From a filamentous cyanobacterium CCP2 (GTDB lineage Bacteria > Cyanobacteriota > Cyanobacteriia > Elainellales > Elainellaceae): a stretch of DNA of 61,626 bases. Location: the NCBI GenBank assembly GCA_003003615.1, contig PVWD01000006.1, positions 1 through 61,626 of the forward strand. Reading direction: 5' to 3'. The first letter of the stretch is position 1. Each line of letters begins with the position of its first letter. Under the pieces are notes generated by a model. It saw nothing but the letters and a program-made list of their open reading frames with translations, had not been told where the DNA came from and made no database searches. A program made the position numbers and the translations under genes. Of the stretch, positions 7,366 to 17,955 are shown piece by piece.

Positions 7366-10300
7366 TCAATTCAATACAATCGGATTTGGTTGAATAATAT
7401 GATGAGATTTCTTGAACTCTTCCAGCGCTTCATGGTGCTCTTGCTCTCTTCCTTGTTGCTGATAAAGCTCGACAGCTTTCTGAATATCAGAGATAAACTT
7501 CTGCTCCTCATTTAATTCTCTGTAAGCAAGCCCTCGATGATAGTAAGCCTCACTATATTCATCGTCAAATTGAATGACTAGGCTAAAAATATCGACAGCA
7601 GTTTGAAGGTTTTCTTTTCTGAATTGAGCTATTCTTCGCTTCAACTTTGCCTTTCCACGCTCACAAATCTTTTCAAGATTAAGGCAAGGGGAATTTTGGA
7701 AATCGGACTCATGTTGGAGCCGTTTACAACAGGTTTCAAACCATGTTTTCCAATTCTCCCTATATGAAGTGCGCTCGGTCAAATGGTCTTGTGTATCCCA
7801 CAAACGGATAGTTTGATCTACACTACCACTAATAATATTGCCATCCTCTGAGATGGCAACAGATCTAACTTCATCTTTATGTCCTCGCCAAGTCCCTATA
7901 AAGTTAGTTTGCAGATTCCACAGGAGCACTGTGCGATCTCGACAACCGCAGACAATTTCATCATCTGTTTTAAAAGCAACAGAGTAAACTCGATCGCCTG
8001 AGACACCATCCTCAATTTTCTTTCGCTTGAACTCTTTTATTTTAAGATTAAAACCATCAGTATTCAAATCGAACACATACACTGTCTTACTCTCATCACC
8101 AATGGCAATCCTAGTAGCATCAGAACTGAAGGAAACTGAACTGGCTTGTCCATCACATTCAAAACAAAAAATTTCTTTAATTTCACTCTTCAGCTCCCAC
8201 CAACGGACAGTTTTGTCCTTGCTAGCAGTAACCATCATCTCACCATTGGGGCTAAAGACAATCGAATTGATACGATCCCTATGTGCTTCAAGGGGTCTCC
8301 CGATAGGGTTACCTTCAGAATTCCAAAAATAAAGAAATCCGTCTGTTGCTCCACTAACAATAAATTTATGGCTCCATGCAACGGCTCTTACTTCAATCTT
8401 GTCATCTTTGGAAGGCACAGAAATACATCGAACTTGTTTCCTTGATTCGATATCCCATAGCCGAATGGTTCCATCCCCACCAGCACTAACAATCTTTTTG
8501 CCATCGGGACTAAAGGCAACTTTCAAAATTTCTGTCTTTTCTTTGTGATCTGTTTTTCTTTCTTTGTCACTTTCAAAGCAATGAATTTCCTTTCCTTGTA
8601 AATTCCATAGACGTAGGGTGCTGTCTTGACTACCACTAACAAACTGTTTACCATCCGGGCTAAAAGCAACTGAAAGGACTTTACCCTCATGTCCTGTAAA
8701 AGTCTTTAGCACTCGGACGGCTGCCATTGCGTCATATAAGCTAGTTACAACTGACTCAATAATCTCTGTCAGCTCCTCTAAGTTTTGTTTCATTGCTTGA
8801 GTTACCAGAAGCAAGCCATCTATAGGACGGTCGATAATTAATTGTGGAACTTTAGTTGCTTTATTTTGCAATTCAGCTCTTATACGATTTTCTTCAGTAC
8901 GCTCTCTACTTGTTTCAATAAACTCGTTCTCACGCTGGTTTAACCAAGTACCAGAAGATCCAAACGCTTTCTCTAGGCGATCGAGATAATTAGTGTCCAG
9001 AATAAGGGAACCGGAGTCTTCTGCCCAATAGTTTGCCTGTGAGGTTAATCTTTGATGCAGAATCAGGTTTTCTTTATCAGTATCAAACCATTTCTGCAAT
9101 TTGCCCCAGCCACGTACGAGACAATCGTGTGCTGGTTCTACATAGGGCGGCTCTTTCGGTTCTTGCCCTTTTACCAGCAATCGAGCGTTAACCAACCGCT
9201 CGATCACCTGCTCAACACGTTGGTTTTCTTGATCATCGGGATACACCAGTTCAGGTTCCAGCACTCGTCTCCGCGCTACGCCTCCACTCTCCATCGTTAC
9301 CATCCGCAGCATCACCCGATGCATTGTATCTTGATAGGCTTTACCTTCCTCTTCTCCAAAACCACCTTGGTACTTATCGTCAGCATCTTGACCTGTAACA
9401 AGCTTGTCAAACTCCTTCGTTGCCCGTTGAGTGAGCGATCCTGTCACGCCTTGCAAGTTTTTGTAATCTTCCCAACTGAGCGTACGATAATTACGATCTC
9501 CAGGTTTGAGATCATCGCGTCGCACATACTCCCGGTATAGTTCACTTAAGGTAAATGACAAGAGCGGTAATGCTCCCGGCATCAGCTCCACTTCATCTAT
9601 TAGCTGATCTACTAAGCTGTACTTTCTCTCATTTACCTCAAACGACAACACATAATCCTGAGTGGGTCCCTCGATCATCTGCCGCAGTTCATCCCGGCGC
9701 ATTGGTCGTACTAAAAACCGATTCTCTTGCTGCCAAAAATCTTTCAGATGCTCAGACTCAACAAACCGAGGTTCAAAATCTGCCCGCAATGTCACAACCA
9801 CCCGTAATTGTTTTGGGAATGCTTGCAAGATTGCCTGAAGTGAAGCCAAAAATGATTTCCGCTCAGCTTCTTGAGACAACGTGATTAGTTCCTCAAATTG
9901 GTCAATCACTAACAACAATTTATGAGAAGGGTGGTTTTGTGCCCATCCGGTAATTAAATTACAGACATTGGTAGGTTCGTTCTGCCATTCCTCACTCCAT
10001 TGCTCGATTTTAGAAACATAAACCTGATAAAGGTTTTCTAGTTGTTGCTGCTCATTGAAAGTGCAACTTTTCCTATAATTATCTCTTTTACCTTCTTCAT
10101 CTTCTGTCAAATATTCCAGCACTACTTCACTGCGGCTTAACCCTGCTTGCCGTAATTTTCCTAGTAGTTGCTTATAACTGTCATCTTCAGACAATTTTTG
10201 CCATTGTTCAAATTCCACTACAATCAGTCGTAACTTACCATTTGGATCACTTCTACGCCATTCTGTTAACAATTTTGTTAAAGATTTCTTTTCATCCTCG

Positions 10301-11598
10301 TCCGAAGACTTCTTTCGGGCATTCTCAAGCTTCTCTGTCAGAGACTCCAAACTCTTCAACTCGTTCTCGATTTCCTCTTGCTCCAACACCAGCATTGCCT
10401 TTGCCAAAGCCTTAAAAGGAGACAATCCAGGACGGATGGGTGCCAGAATCTTCCAATGAGTTGTTGCTGATTCTCGAAGCTGCGGAACTAAGCCAGCTTT
10501 AACCAAGCTCGACTTGCCTGATCCAGAGACTCCAAGCACGATGGTGAACGGGTGCTCCTTCCGGTTTACATAGTCATCTTGCAATTCGTTAATTAATTCC
10601 TGTCGTCCGAAGAAGAAACGCTTTTGAGCCTCATCAAAAGATTCCAAACCGCGATATGGATTGTTGTCTTGGCTTAATTCGGGTGCATGTGGCAACTGTT
10701 CAGGATTAAACTCACCTGTTTCAAAGAAAAACTCACCCTTATCATGCTTTGGCAACGGCCAGAACCGAGGAACCTGTCGATGCCTACCATCCTTCGTTGC
10801 CCGATCCATCTCTTTATCTAGAAAAACAGATAGCTCTGTTGCTGTCGTGATACCATCTTTTGTGTAGTCTGCGGGGAGATATGAGTTTTCTTTGTTCAAG
10901 GTCTCATTCTTGTCTAAAGCTCTAAATAAAGCAGCAGCGAAGGGTGAATTTGGTTTTTCTAAATCACTTAGATTTTCAAAGTCTTTGCCTGCGATCCGAT
11001 TATCCAATGTAATATCTAATGCAATATCTAATGCCTTTTGATCATGAGCAGCTGATGTAATCACTTGCCAAGCATTTCCCTCTACATACCGTTGGTATCG
11101 TTCCTTAGAGATTTCCTCAGGTTTGCCCTTAAATCTTACATGTCGTGAATTAAATTTAAATGCACCAGCGAAGCAGCAGTCTAGAATGATCAAAACATGA
11201 CGGCATGATGGAGGTAAATCTGTCAATTCAGCATATAGCTCTCCCATTGGCAGAAAGTTCTTTAACTGCTCAACTTCAGCATCCTGCGGCACCAGATAAC
11301 CCGCTTCTCCATCATCTCCTTGGGATGGTATTCCATGTCCGGCAAAGTAAAAGATTAGTCGAGCTTTATCTTGTTGGTGTTGTACTCGATCAGTCAATCG
11401 CTTCAGTGCGGCACGAATACCGTCACAGGTTGCCTGGTTCTTATCATCTGTTAGTAGTTCCACATCATACTCGTACTGCTTCAAAATCTCTGCCAGCTTA
11501 ATGGCATCAAATCGGGCTGTAGTGAGGTCAGCAATTCGCTGGTCTTGAGCATACTTATTGATGCCAACAATCAAAGCAAGATTATGGAACATTGTCAT
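7366..11598 (-). CDS. caspase-like protease / STAND ATPase / WD40 / TPR protein
   Basis: A very large signalling protein (about 1410 aa). N-terminal caspase fold (peptidase C14) with catalytic His in IFYFAGHG and Cys in LIILDCCFAG. A STAND NTPase follows, starting NPYRGLESFDE, with Walker A GVSGSGKSS and Walker B LLLVIDQFEEL. A WD40 propeller comes next (HEGKVLSVAFSPDGK, GTIRLWD, DQTIRLWD), then a short TPR-like tail (YSEAYYHRGLAYRELNEE). This is the architecture of bacterial NLR-like sensors: the propeller senses, the ATPase oligomerises and the protease executes. The open frame extends to a TTG at 11661, but the ATG at 11598 is preferred because homology-like sequence begins there (FHNLALIVGINKY). 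A role in anti-phage cell death is inference from architecture and from its place in a defence island. Confidence 0.88.
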   Translation of the reverse strand: MTMFHNLALIVGINKYAQDQRIADLTTARFDAIKLAEILKQYEYDVELLTDDKNQATCDGIRAALKRLTDRVQHQQDKARLIFYFAGHGIPSQGDDGEAGYLVPQDAEVEQLKNFLPMGELYAELTDLPPSCRHVLIILDCCFAGAFKFNSRHVRFKGKPEEISKERYQRYVEGNAWQVITSAAHDQKALDIALDITLDNRIAGKDFENLSDLEKPNSPFAAALFRALDKNETLNKENSYLPADYTKDGITTATELSVFLDKEMDRATKDGRHRQVPRFWPLPKHDKGEFFFETGEFNPEQLPHAPELSQDNNPYRGLESFDEAQKRFFFGRQELINELQDDYVNRKEHPFTIVLGVSGSGKSSLVKAGLVPQLRESATTHWKILAPIRPGLSPFKALAKAMLVLEQEEIENELKSLESLTEKLENARKKSSDEDEKKSLTKLLTEWRRSDPNGKLRLIVVEFEQWQKLSEDDSYKQLLGKLRQAGLSRSEVVLEYLTEDEEGKRDNYRKSCTFNEQQQLENLYQVYVSKIEQWSEEWQNEPTNVCNLITGWAQNHPSHKLLLVIDQFEELITLSQEAERKSFLASLQAILQAFPKQLRVVVTLRADFEPRFVESEHLKDFWQQENRFLVRPMRRDELRQMIEGPTQDYVLSFEVNERKYSLVDQLIDEVELMPGALPLLSFTLSELYREYVRRDDLKPGDRNYRTLSWEDYKNLQGVTGSLTQRATKEFDKLVTGQDADDKYQGGFGEEEGKAYQDTMHRVMLRMVTMESGGVARRRVLEPELVYPDDQENQRVEQVIERLVNARLLVKGQEPKEPPYVEPAHDCLVRGWGKLQKWFDTDKENLILHQRLTSQANYWAEDSGSLILDTNYLDRLEKAFGSSGTWLNQRENEFIETSRERTEENRIRAELQNKATKVPQLIIDRPIDGLLLVTQAMKQNLEELTEIIESVVTSLYDAMAAVRVLKTFTGHEGKVLSVAFSPDGKQFVSGSQDSTLRLWNLQGKEIHCFESDKERKTDHKEKTEILKVAFSPDGKKIVSAGGDGTIRLWDIESRKQVRCISVPSKDDKIEVRAVAWSHKFIVSGATDGFLYFWNSEGNPIGRPLEAHRDRINSIVFSPNGEMMVTASKDKTVRWWELKSEIKEIFCFECDGQASSVSFSSDATRIAIGDESKTVYVFDLNTDGFNLKIKEFKRKKIEDGVSGDRVYSVAFKTDDEIVCGCRDRTVLLWNLQTNFIGTWRGHKDEVRSVAISEDGNIISGSVDQTIRLWDTQDHLTERTSYRENWKTWFETCCKRLQHESDFQNSPCLNLEKICERGKAKLKRRIAQFRKENLQTAVDIFSLVIQFDDEYSEAYYHRGLAYRELNEEQKFISDIQKAVELYQQQGREQEHHEALEEFKKSHHIIQPNPIVLN

Positions 11599-11807
11599 AC
11601 TCACAATTTTTGAAAATTTTAGTGTGAAATCTTGTGATGAGAAAACTGGCTGAGTAGGCAAGCGGAATTCAACTGAACCATGTAATGTTATGGCAAGCGA
11701 AGCTCAATCATCAGCCAGCAGACATTTGATGCCTTATTAGTACTGATCTGCTTACCTTTCAAGGAACCTATACCAATTGATACTTCTGAAATTCTTCAAA
11801 CAGCCAC

Positions 11808-12125
11808 TTAATCTACAGAGCCTCTAAAGCTACGGTTAGCTTGCGTTGTGCAAATGGAACCTAATATAAGGTTGAAAATTGCTACTACGCTTGCTCCCCC
11901 ATCATCTATTTGTCCAAAAATGGGAATAAAGTCTGGAAGAATATCTATGGGACTGACTATATATAGAGCCAAAATGATTAATAAAAAATAGAAAGGGATG
12001 CTAAACACGTGTAATGCTATTCCTTTAAGTTTTGAATCCTTTAAGGAAATAAGAATCATGAGTAGGGCTATTAATATTCCAGTAGTGACGACTAATACGT
12101 CTAGAAATGAAAAGAAAGCGTTCAT
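11808..12125 (-). CDS. DUF1232/YkvA-like membrane protein
   Basis: A 105-residue protein with two or three hydrophobic helices (LVVTTGILIALLMILI, FSIPFYFLLIILALYIV) followed by the DUF1232 signature SPIDILPDFIPIFGQIDD. AAGGAG lies 9 nt before the ATG, so the start is well supported. It sits between the two caspase genes on the same strand, about 40 bp after the caspase-lipase gene, and may be co-transcribed with it. Its molecular role is unknown; a membrane partner for the neighbouring protease is only a guess. Confidence 0.75.
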   Translation of the reverse strand: MNAFFSFLDVLVVTTGILIALLMILISLKDSKLKGIALHVFSIPFYFLLIILALYIVSPIDILPDFIPIFGQIDDGGASVVAIFNLILGSICTTQANRSFRGSVD

Positions 12126-12164
12126 TAATTTACTCCTTTGATTAAGCTCTTCTACATGGCGTAC

Positions 12165-15100
12165 CTAAGAATTGGGAGCGAGTTGTAATGCTTGCTGTAC
12201 TGCTTGTGCTAATGCTGATAAACCAGCAGGATGGCTGAAATAAGTCAGGTGATCACAGGCAACCTGGGTGATGTTAGTTTTTGGCGATCGCTCAGGAAGA
12301 TGGGTAATACTATCAACTTTGACTGCAATATCGTTGGCAACTCCCATAAAAGGAAACTCAACGGCAAACTTTCCTACTCGCTTCAATAGATCTTCAATCT
12401 TGTGCTGAGATGCTGGATTTTGAGGTTGAATCAGTGATGTGTTACCAGCAATGACTGTGTATGGGATTCCTGGAGGTTCACTTGAGAAGAGCGTATTCAG
12501 CAGTGCCGATTTTTCTTGCATCTCTTTGAGTGACGTTGTCATTTGGCGTTCAGCTCCTGCTGTTGCTGCCCCAGCAAGATGCATCAATGCACCGATTGCT
12601 GAAACTGGCCAGGCAACAGCAGCTAATCCATTCAATCCCACCGTTAACAGGGGTAGCGCAAAATCTACGACATTTGGCCAGGGTGAGCCATTATTTGGTG
12701 TTCCCAGCATGATCAGGTGGTTAACAATTTCCTTTCCACCTTCTCGCTCAATAAACCAGCGAGACACCAAACCTCCCATTGAATGGGCAATAATGTGCAG
12801 CGTTTTACCGTGATCTTTCCCTAAACCAACAGCTTCTAGCTTTTGCTTGAGTGCTTGTGCGTTTTCAATGATTGAGGTGTTCAAGTTTTCATAATCAAAC
12901 GCTAGAACTAAATCATAAACAGCTGGGTCGCTCAAGAGAAGCGATCGCCCATCGACTTCGAGCTTTGTCCGATACACACTCGGAACCATACTTTCGGTGT
13001 CACCAATAATGCCGTGAATGAACAGCATAATTCGATTTGCTTTGGCAACCCGTTCTTTCACAGAAACTTCTACTGAATCGTAGGAATTAACTGTCCAATT
13101 AATCACACCATTTGATTTATCTGACTCATCTGGCTTATTTGCTTTGAAAGTCACTGCTGAAAGTAAGGGATACGGGAAATCCAGCTTCAATCGCTTGCTG
13201 ATGACTTTTTGAAAAAAGATCCGAACTGAGCCAGGTAAACTGCGTTCACCTTCGGTGAGAGGTCCTGGCAATCGTTCTAGATTAATCTCAATATTGCCAT
13301 TTTTGTTTTGCCCTAACCCAACAGGAATGAAAAATTCACCGTCATAGCCAATCGCCAGCAGTTCTTCTCTCTCTTCTTCTTTTTTATCCTGGTTTAAAGA
13401 CGCTCCTGCTATCGTCAGTTGCAAAGGGGTCTCTGGTGTAACAGAAGCGATTGCCTCTGGAGTTAAGCCACTTAATTCCAAAGCACTAAGACCTGGATCA
13501 CTTCCTCGTGTTGTTGTGAACTCAAAAGGACGAACAATCTCATAATCTGCTTGCAAAATTCCTGGCAAGACATGACCACCAATATCTCTAGTTGATTGCG
13601 GAATCGTGGTTAATCGAGCCTTGGCTGTAAAACCAGAGTTCGGATGTGGTTTGATAGAAATCCCTAAGTCTAAATTAGCCCCAACTTGAGCGTTCACTGA
13701 AACAGATTCTTTAGGGCGCACTACTGTCAAAGTCACTGCCCTAGTAAGCCAGTCATCAGGAGCTTGCTGAGGACGAATATGACGGGTAATAACACTGTTT
13801 AAAAGACTATCTAAGCTCGTTTCTGGAATTGAGCGGGTTTCTGCTAAGGGTATACCTAGATCCCCCTGTTTCAAAAGTGTTGGATCAAAATCCGTTGTGC
13901 AAACGATTAACTTAAAAATATCTTTATACTCGGTAATACCTTGTTTCCACAAATCATCAAGCACGTATCCCTCAAAAAATGAGTTGCCATTAATTTCTAC
14001 CCATACCTCTTGCTCTTCTTCCAGGCGCACGGCTCCTGGCAACAGAGAGAAGATGCCAAACTGTTCAGTTAGATCAAACAGACCGCAGTAAAACGTTCTC
14101 TTTGTCGTATTTTTGATCTTGACGCGGAATGTGGGATTGACCCATTCCTGCTTGTCCTTGTCGTAATGATATTCCAAACGAATATCACTACCTTGAATCT
14201 CCTCATTTTTTTCACCGTGCATAATTGTGAGCTTTACAGCATCTAACGGAATGCTGCTATTTGCCTCACGGCTTAATTCAATTACTTTACGCCAGCGATC
14301 AATATGTTCCAGGTTTTTAACAACTTTGATGGCACTTTGATAGGTGTATCCTTGAACTTGTTCTATGAGCGGTCGTGCATCTCCATACCGTGCAACGATG
14401 TATTCCCCCCGACACGCGATTACTCGAAACAGGTTTCCTTCACCTTCGGGAGCTACCTGTACATATAATGAGGGAGTTTGATCAGCACCAGCAGTCTGAA
14501 TTGCTTGCTGCACCAATAATATGCCTTCTTCGTCTCCTTCTAAAGACACCATCATTGGTGTAATTGGCTGACTAAGCACAACTGCCTTGTAAGATTTCGC
14601 TTGATCTAACGACAGCGATTTTAACTTGCTATAACTCGGTCTAACCTCAGCAACATCTACTTGCTCGATTGAATTAGATAGCTGCCTCAAGTCGCTAGGA
14701 TTTCCCTCACTATCTGTAAAGGGGAATAATGCCAGCCGAGTAAACTGCCCTTGCGTTGCTGGTGCCACACCGTGTACTGCTCCTCCATTAATAATCCAAC
14801 CCAACTCTCGGTTGTAGGATGCAGTAAAATATTGCTGCCGTTCTGCTACTGCCCCAACGCCCAGAAACGGTAAATCTGATTCTTCTCCTTCCATTTGTGG
14901 TGATTGATCACTGATGTTTCCCCGAATCAGTGCATTGGTTTCCTGAAACAGATCTCTATAAGATACAGTGCCATTCGATCGCTTCAGGGCTTCAGTCAGA
15001 AAATGTGAGAATGCACCGCGATCCTGGCTATCCCCGTCCTTATACTCCTTGGCGGTTTGATAGTCTCGGCAGGCAGACAACACCATGTGCTTCCCGCGCG

Positions 15101-15677
15101 GGAAATCTAACTGTGTAGCAGGGAAAAGATAGCTATCGAGCCGTCGGATTTTAGTTGATTCGGGAATACGCCGTTCTTCTGCCTGTTGGAAGGGATCACG
15201 AGTGCCTGAACCGGAATGGCAGTTGTCCAATATGACGACGATATGTGGGTTGTTTTTAGCTAGTTCTCCAATCAGATAAGCTAGTTCCTTGTCCGCTAAG
15301 TCCTTGCCATTGGGTGTACGACTGTCATAGCAGACCAAGGTTTCATTCTTGCGATCGGGTTCCAGATGCCAAAACTCCTCCGGTGCAGGTTCTTGAGAGC
15401 CATGTCCAGAAAACCAAAAGAGTATTGTGTCACGCTCACCTTTCGCTTTGCTTAAATGATTTCTAAAACCATCCACGATCGCAGCATAGGTAGCCTGCTC
15501 GTTAATTAACGTTTTTATTTCGCAGTTAATATCCTTACTAATTCTTTCTTTGAGATACGCTTCCATCGTCTGAACATCATTAGCACATCCCCGTAATGGA
15601 TTCACTTTTGACGTTGGCTCATACTGATTAATGCCAACTAACAGTGCGTAGATATTTTCGGTTTTTCGCATACCCAT
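12165..15677 (-). CDS. caspase-like protease fused to alpha/beta-hydrolase (lipase-like) domain
   Basis: A protein of about 1170 residues. N-terminal caspase (C14) domain with His in ILFWFSGHGSQ and Cys in VVILDNCHSGSG, both intact. A long middle region of beta-rich segments without a recognised fold follows (about residues 270-880). The C-terminal alpha/beta hydrolase begins IMLFIHGIIGDTES; its nucleophile elbow is IIAHSMGGL (GxSxG-type), with a late DHLTYFSHP that can supply the His. Loss of the lipase Asp cannot be judged by eye. The frame opens at a TTG (15686); the ATG at 15677 or 15671 is more likely. A caspase plus a lipid-attacking domain suggests a membrane-damaging effector activated by proteolysis, which is inference. 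Confidence 0.85.
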   Translation of the reverse strand: MGMRKTENIYALLVGINQYEPTSKVNPLRGCANDVQTMEAYLKERISKDINCEIKTLINEQATYAAIVDGFRNHLSKAKGERDTILFWFSGHGSQEPAPEEFWHLEPDRKNETLVCYDSRTPNGKDLADKELAYLIGELAKNNPHIVVILDNCHSGSGTRDPFQQAEERRIPESTKIRRLDSYLFPATQLDFPRGKHMVLSACRDYQTAKEYKDGDSQDRGAFSHFLTEALKRSNGTVSYRDLFQETNALIRGNISDQSPQMEGEESDLPFLGVGAVAERQQYFTASYNRELGWIINGGAVHGVAPATQGQFTRLALFPFTDSEGNPSDLRQLSNSIEQVDVAEVRPSYSKLKSLSLDQAKSYKAVVLSQPITPMMVSLEGDEEGILLVQQAIQTAGADQTPSLYVQVAPEGEGNLFRVIACRGEYIVARYGDARPLIEQVQGYTYQSAIKVVKNLEHIDRWRKVIELSREANSSIPLDAVKLTIMHGEKNEEIQGSDIRLEYHYDKDKQEWVNPTFRVKIKNTTKRTFYCGLFDLTEQFGIFSLLPGAVRLEEEQEVWVEINGNSFFEGYVLDDLWKQGITEYKDIFKLIVCTTDFDPTLLKQGDLGIPLAETRSIPETSLDSLLNSVITRHIRPQQAPDDWLTRAVTLTVVRPKESVSVNAQVGANLDLGISIKPHPNSGFTAKARLTTIPQSTRDIGGHVLPGILQADYEIVRPFEFTTTRGSDPGLSALELSGLTPEAIASVTPETPLQLTIAGASLNQDKKEEEREELLAIGYDGEFFIPVGLGQNKNGNIEINLERLPGPLTEGERSLPGSVRIFFQKVISKRLKLDFPYPLLSAVTFKANKPDESDKSNGVINWTVNSYDSVEVSVKERVAKANRIMLFIHGIIGDTESMVPSVYRTKLEVDGRSLLLSDPAVYDLVLAFDYENLNTSIIENAQALKQKLEAVGLGKDHGKTLHIIAHSMGGLVSRWFIEREGGKEIVNHLIMLGTPNNGSPWPNVVDFALPLLTVGLNGLAAVAWPVSAIGALMHLAGAATAGAERQMTTSLKEMQEKSALLNTLFSSEPPGIPYTVIAGNTSLIQPQNPASQHKIEDLLKRVGKFAVEFPFMGVANDIAVKVDSITHLPERSPKTNITQVACDHLTYFSHPAGLSALAQAVQQALQLAPNS

Positions 15678-15686
15678 TAGAGTCAA

Positions 15687-16151
15687 TACCTATAGATTTA
15701 GTCGATCTTGTATAAATAAGTGAACTATTTACAACATTACAACTCCGCACTATCACGGTGTTGTAATCGCAGTTTCTATTCTTAAGGAAAATTTAATTTT
15801 AAATATAGTAAGTAGGCGATGGTTTCTCAATACCCTATCTTTCAAGGGGGCATGGATTAATCCGGAGAAACTTTCAGCAAGGACGAAAACTCATCCTGTG
15901 GTTTACGTATGACTATCTTTTTTCCATAGTTAAAATATTGCCACACCATAACATCAGGGAAATCACGGTGTCATTAAGTATTTATACTACTTAAATTGAA
16001 AGAGTATAATCTGTTAAGGTTTGACGATATTGGGCTTAGTTTTAGCAACGGGCAAACAATGGTCGTTAAGGCTGAAAAGCCTACCAGATAACGATTTTAA
16101 GGAGGATTCAATTTAGACATTTATTGCATTCAACTGTCCCAGTATGAGCCA
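15687..16151. other. intergenic region upstream of the caspase-lipase gene
   Basis: An AT-rich 465-bp region. It should carry the promoter for the minus-strand caspase-lipase/DUF1232 genes. I see no gene or strong repeat in it; the right boundary is the IS1182 target duplication. Confidence 0.5.
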
Positions 16152-17955
16152 GATACCGTTGGTGAACTCCGACTGAGATCACATCGGCTATCCTAAAATC
16201 AATTCCCCTAGCTTCCAAGGAGAATTGATATGTCCCTCTCATTTGAGCCAATTCCTCCAGTGCCCCCCGAGACAATACGGGTTGCTAAAGCTGCATTTCC
16301 AAAAGGTAATCCGTATATGACGTTGAGAGATGAATTAGGACCTATTTTTGGAGATGCGGATTTTGTCAGCTTGTTTTCCACAACTGGTCAACCTGCTGTT
16401 CCACCGTGGCAACTTGCGCTCGTGACTCTGATGCAATTCCGAGAGAACCTTTCGGATCGTCAAGCTGCGGAAGCAGTGCGGTCTCGAATTGATTGGAAGT
16501 ATATTCTTGGACTTGAATTGACAGATGCAGGATTCGACTTTAGTGTTCTTAGCGAGTTTCGCCAACGTTTGATAAAGAATAACGCATCAGAATTGTTGCT
16601 GGAACGATTACTGGAACACTGTCGCAAGGTTGGGTTGATTCGAGCGCGGGGTAAACAGCGCACTGATTTACCCGTGTATTAGCATCGATTCGGACATTGA
16701 ATCGACTGGAGTTAATGGCAGAAACCTTGCGAGCAGTCTTGAATGAATTAGCAACCATTGCACCAGATTGGGTACGACGAATTGCATTACCAGATTGGTA
16801 CAAGCGATACGGACAGCGCATCGAAGATAACCGTTTGCCTGAAGCCACTGAGAAACGGGAAGCGTATGCTCAGATAGTTGGGGCAGATGGATACTATTTG
16901 TTAGATTGCTTGGAACAATCTGACATGGCAGTAGATTGGCAATCTTTACCAACTGTTATGGCATTGAAGGCGACTTGGAATTGCTACTACGAACGCAAGG
17001 TTGATCCACAATCAGGTGAACAATCCGTGCGTTGGAAAACGAAGCAAGAATTAAAACGAGCAGGAGAGAGGATTGAATCTCCCTACGATCTAGAAGCGCG
17101 TTATCGAAGTCGAGTTGATACTGCCTGGACAGGCTATATGGTTCATCTCAGTGAAACTTATGATGATGACGAGTGCCATCTAATTACTCATGTGGTGACG
17201 ACTCCAGCAACGATCCATGAAATTGACTGTACAGAAGCTATTCATCAAGCACTGATAAACAAAGAATTGGCTCCTCAAGAGCATTTCGTTGATTCAGCCT
17301 ATGTCGATGCTCAATTATTAGTAAGCAGCCCTAAACAAGAAATTACATTAGTTGGACCCACTCGTGCGAATTGTAGTTGGCAATCGAAAAATAATGATGC
17401 TTTTGATTTAAGTCAATTTCAGGTGGATTGGCAACATCAACAAGCGATCTGCCCACAGGGCAAACGCTCTACGTCCTGGGTCGAATCAGTAGACCATACG
17501 GGTAGCCCTTACATTAAGGTTCGATTTCATCCTCAAGATTGTACGAATTGTCCAGTGCGCTCTCAATGTACCAAAGTCAAACCCGGAGGGATGCGTAGCC
17601 TGAAGCTGATGCCTCAAGCAGAACATGAAGCCCTTACAACAGCACGAGCAGATCAGACTACAGAGGAATGGCAGCAACGCTATAAACGTCGTGCCGGGAT
17701 CGAAGGCACGATCTCGCAAAGTGTTCGAGCATTTGGATTGCGCCAAACCCGTTATCGAGGACTTGCCAAAACACATCTACAAAACCTTGCGATCGCGGCG
17801 GCGATGAATATTGATCGACTCGTCAATTGGCTCAATGGTGTTCCGAGAGCCAAGACTCGTATTTCTCGCTTTGCTGCTTTGGCCGAAGCTTAAGTTTGTT
17901 GAGAAGGTCTTAAAACAGGCACTTGTGATCTCAGTTGAAGTTCGCCAACGGTATC
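16152..17955 (+). mobile_element. IS1182-family insertion sequence
   Basis: It has long imperfect inverted repeats. The left starts GATACCGTTGGTGAACT and the right, read inward, GATACCGTTGGCGAACT; both continue to ACTGAGATCACA. They are flanked by a 6-bp direct repeat GAGCCA (16146-16151 and 17956-17961). The ends are intact but the transposase is frameshifted. Confidence 0.9.
16230..17893 (+). pseudogene. IS1182-family transposase, one frameshift
   Basis: Two frames together give a complete IS1182 transposase of about 550 residues. The first ends at 16682 after GKQRTD. The second continues at about 16668 with RVLASIRTLNRLEL, exactly where the family reads ...RTDSTHVLASIRTLNRLEL. One missing base around 16666-16671 explains the break. 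The second part holds the Asp motif HFVDSAYVD, the cysteine cluster CTNCPVRSQCTK and the Glu region RAGIEGTISQSVRAFGLRQTRYRG. The start is supported by AAGGAG 7 nt before the ATG. A sequencing error rather than a true mutation cannot be excluded. Confidence 0.85.

Noticed and set aside
6869-7515. Plus-strand frames between the IS701-like element and the caspase-STAND gene
   Set aside because: One overlaps the 3' end of the caspase gene on the other strand and neither is protein-like.
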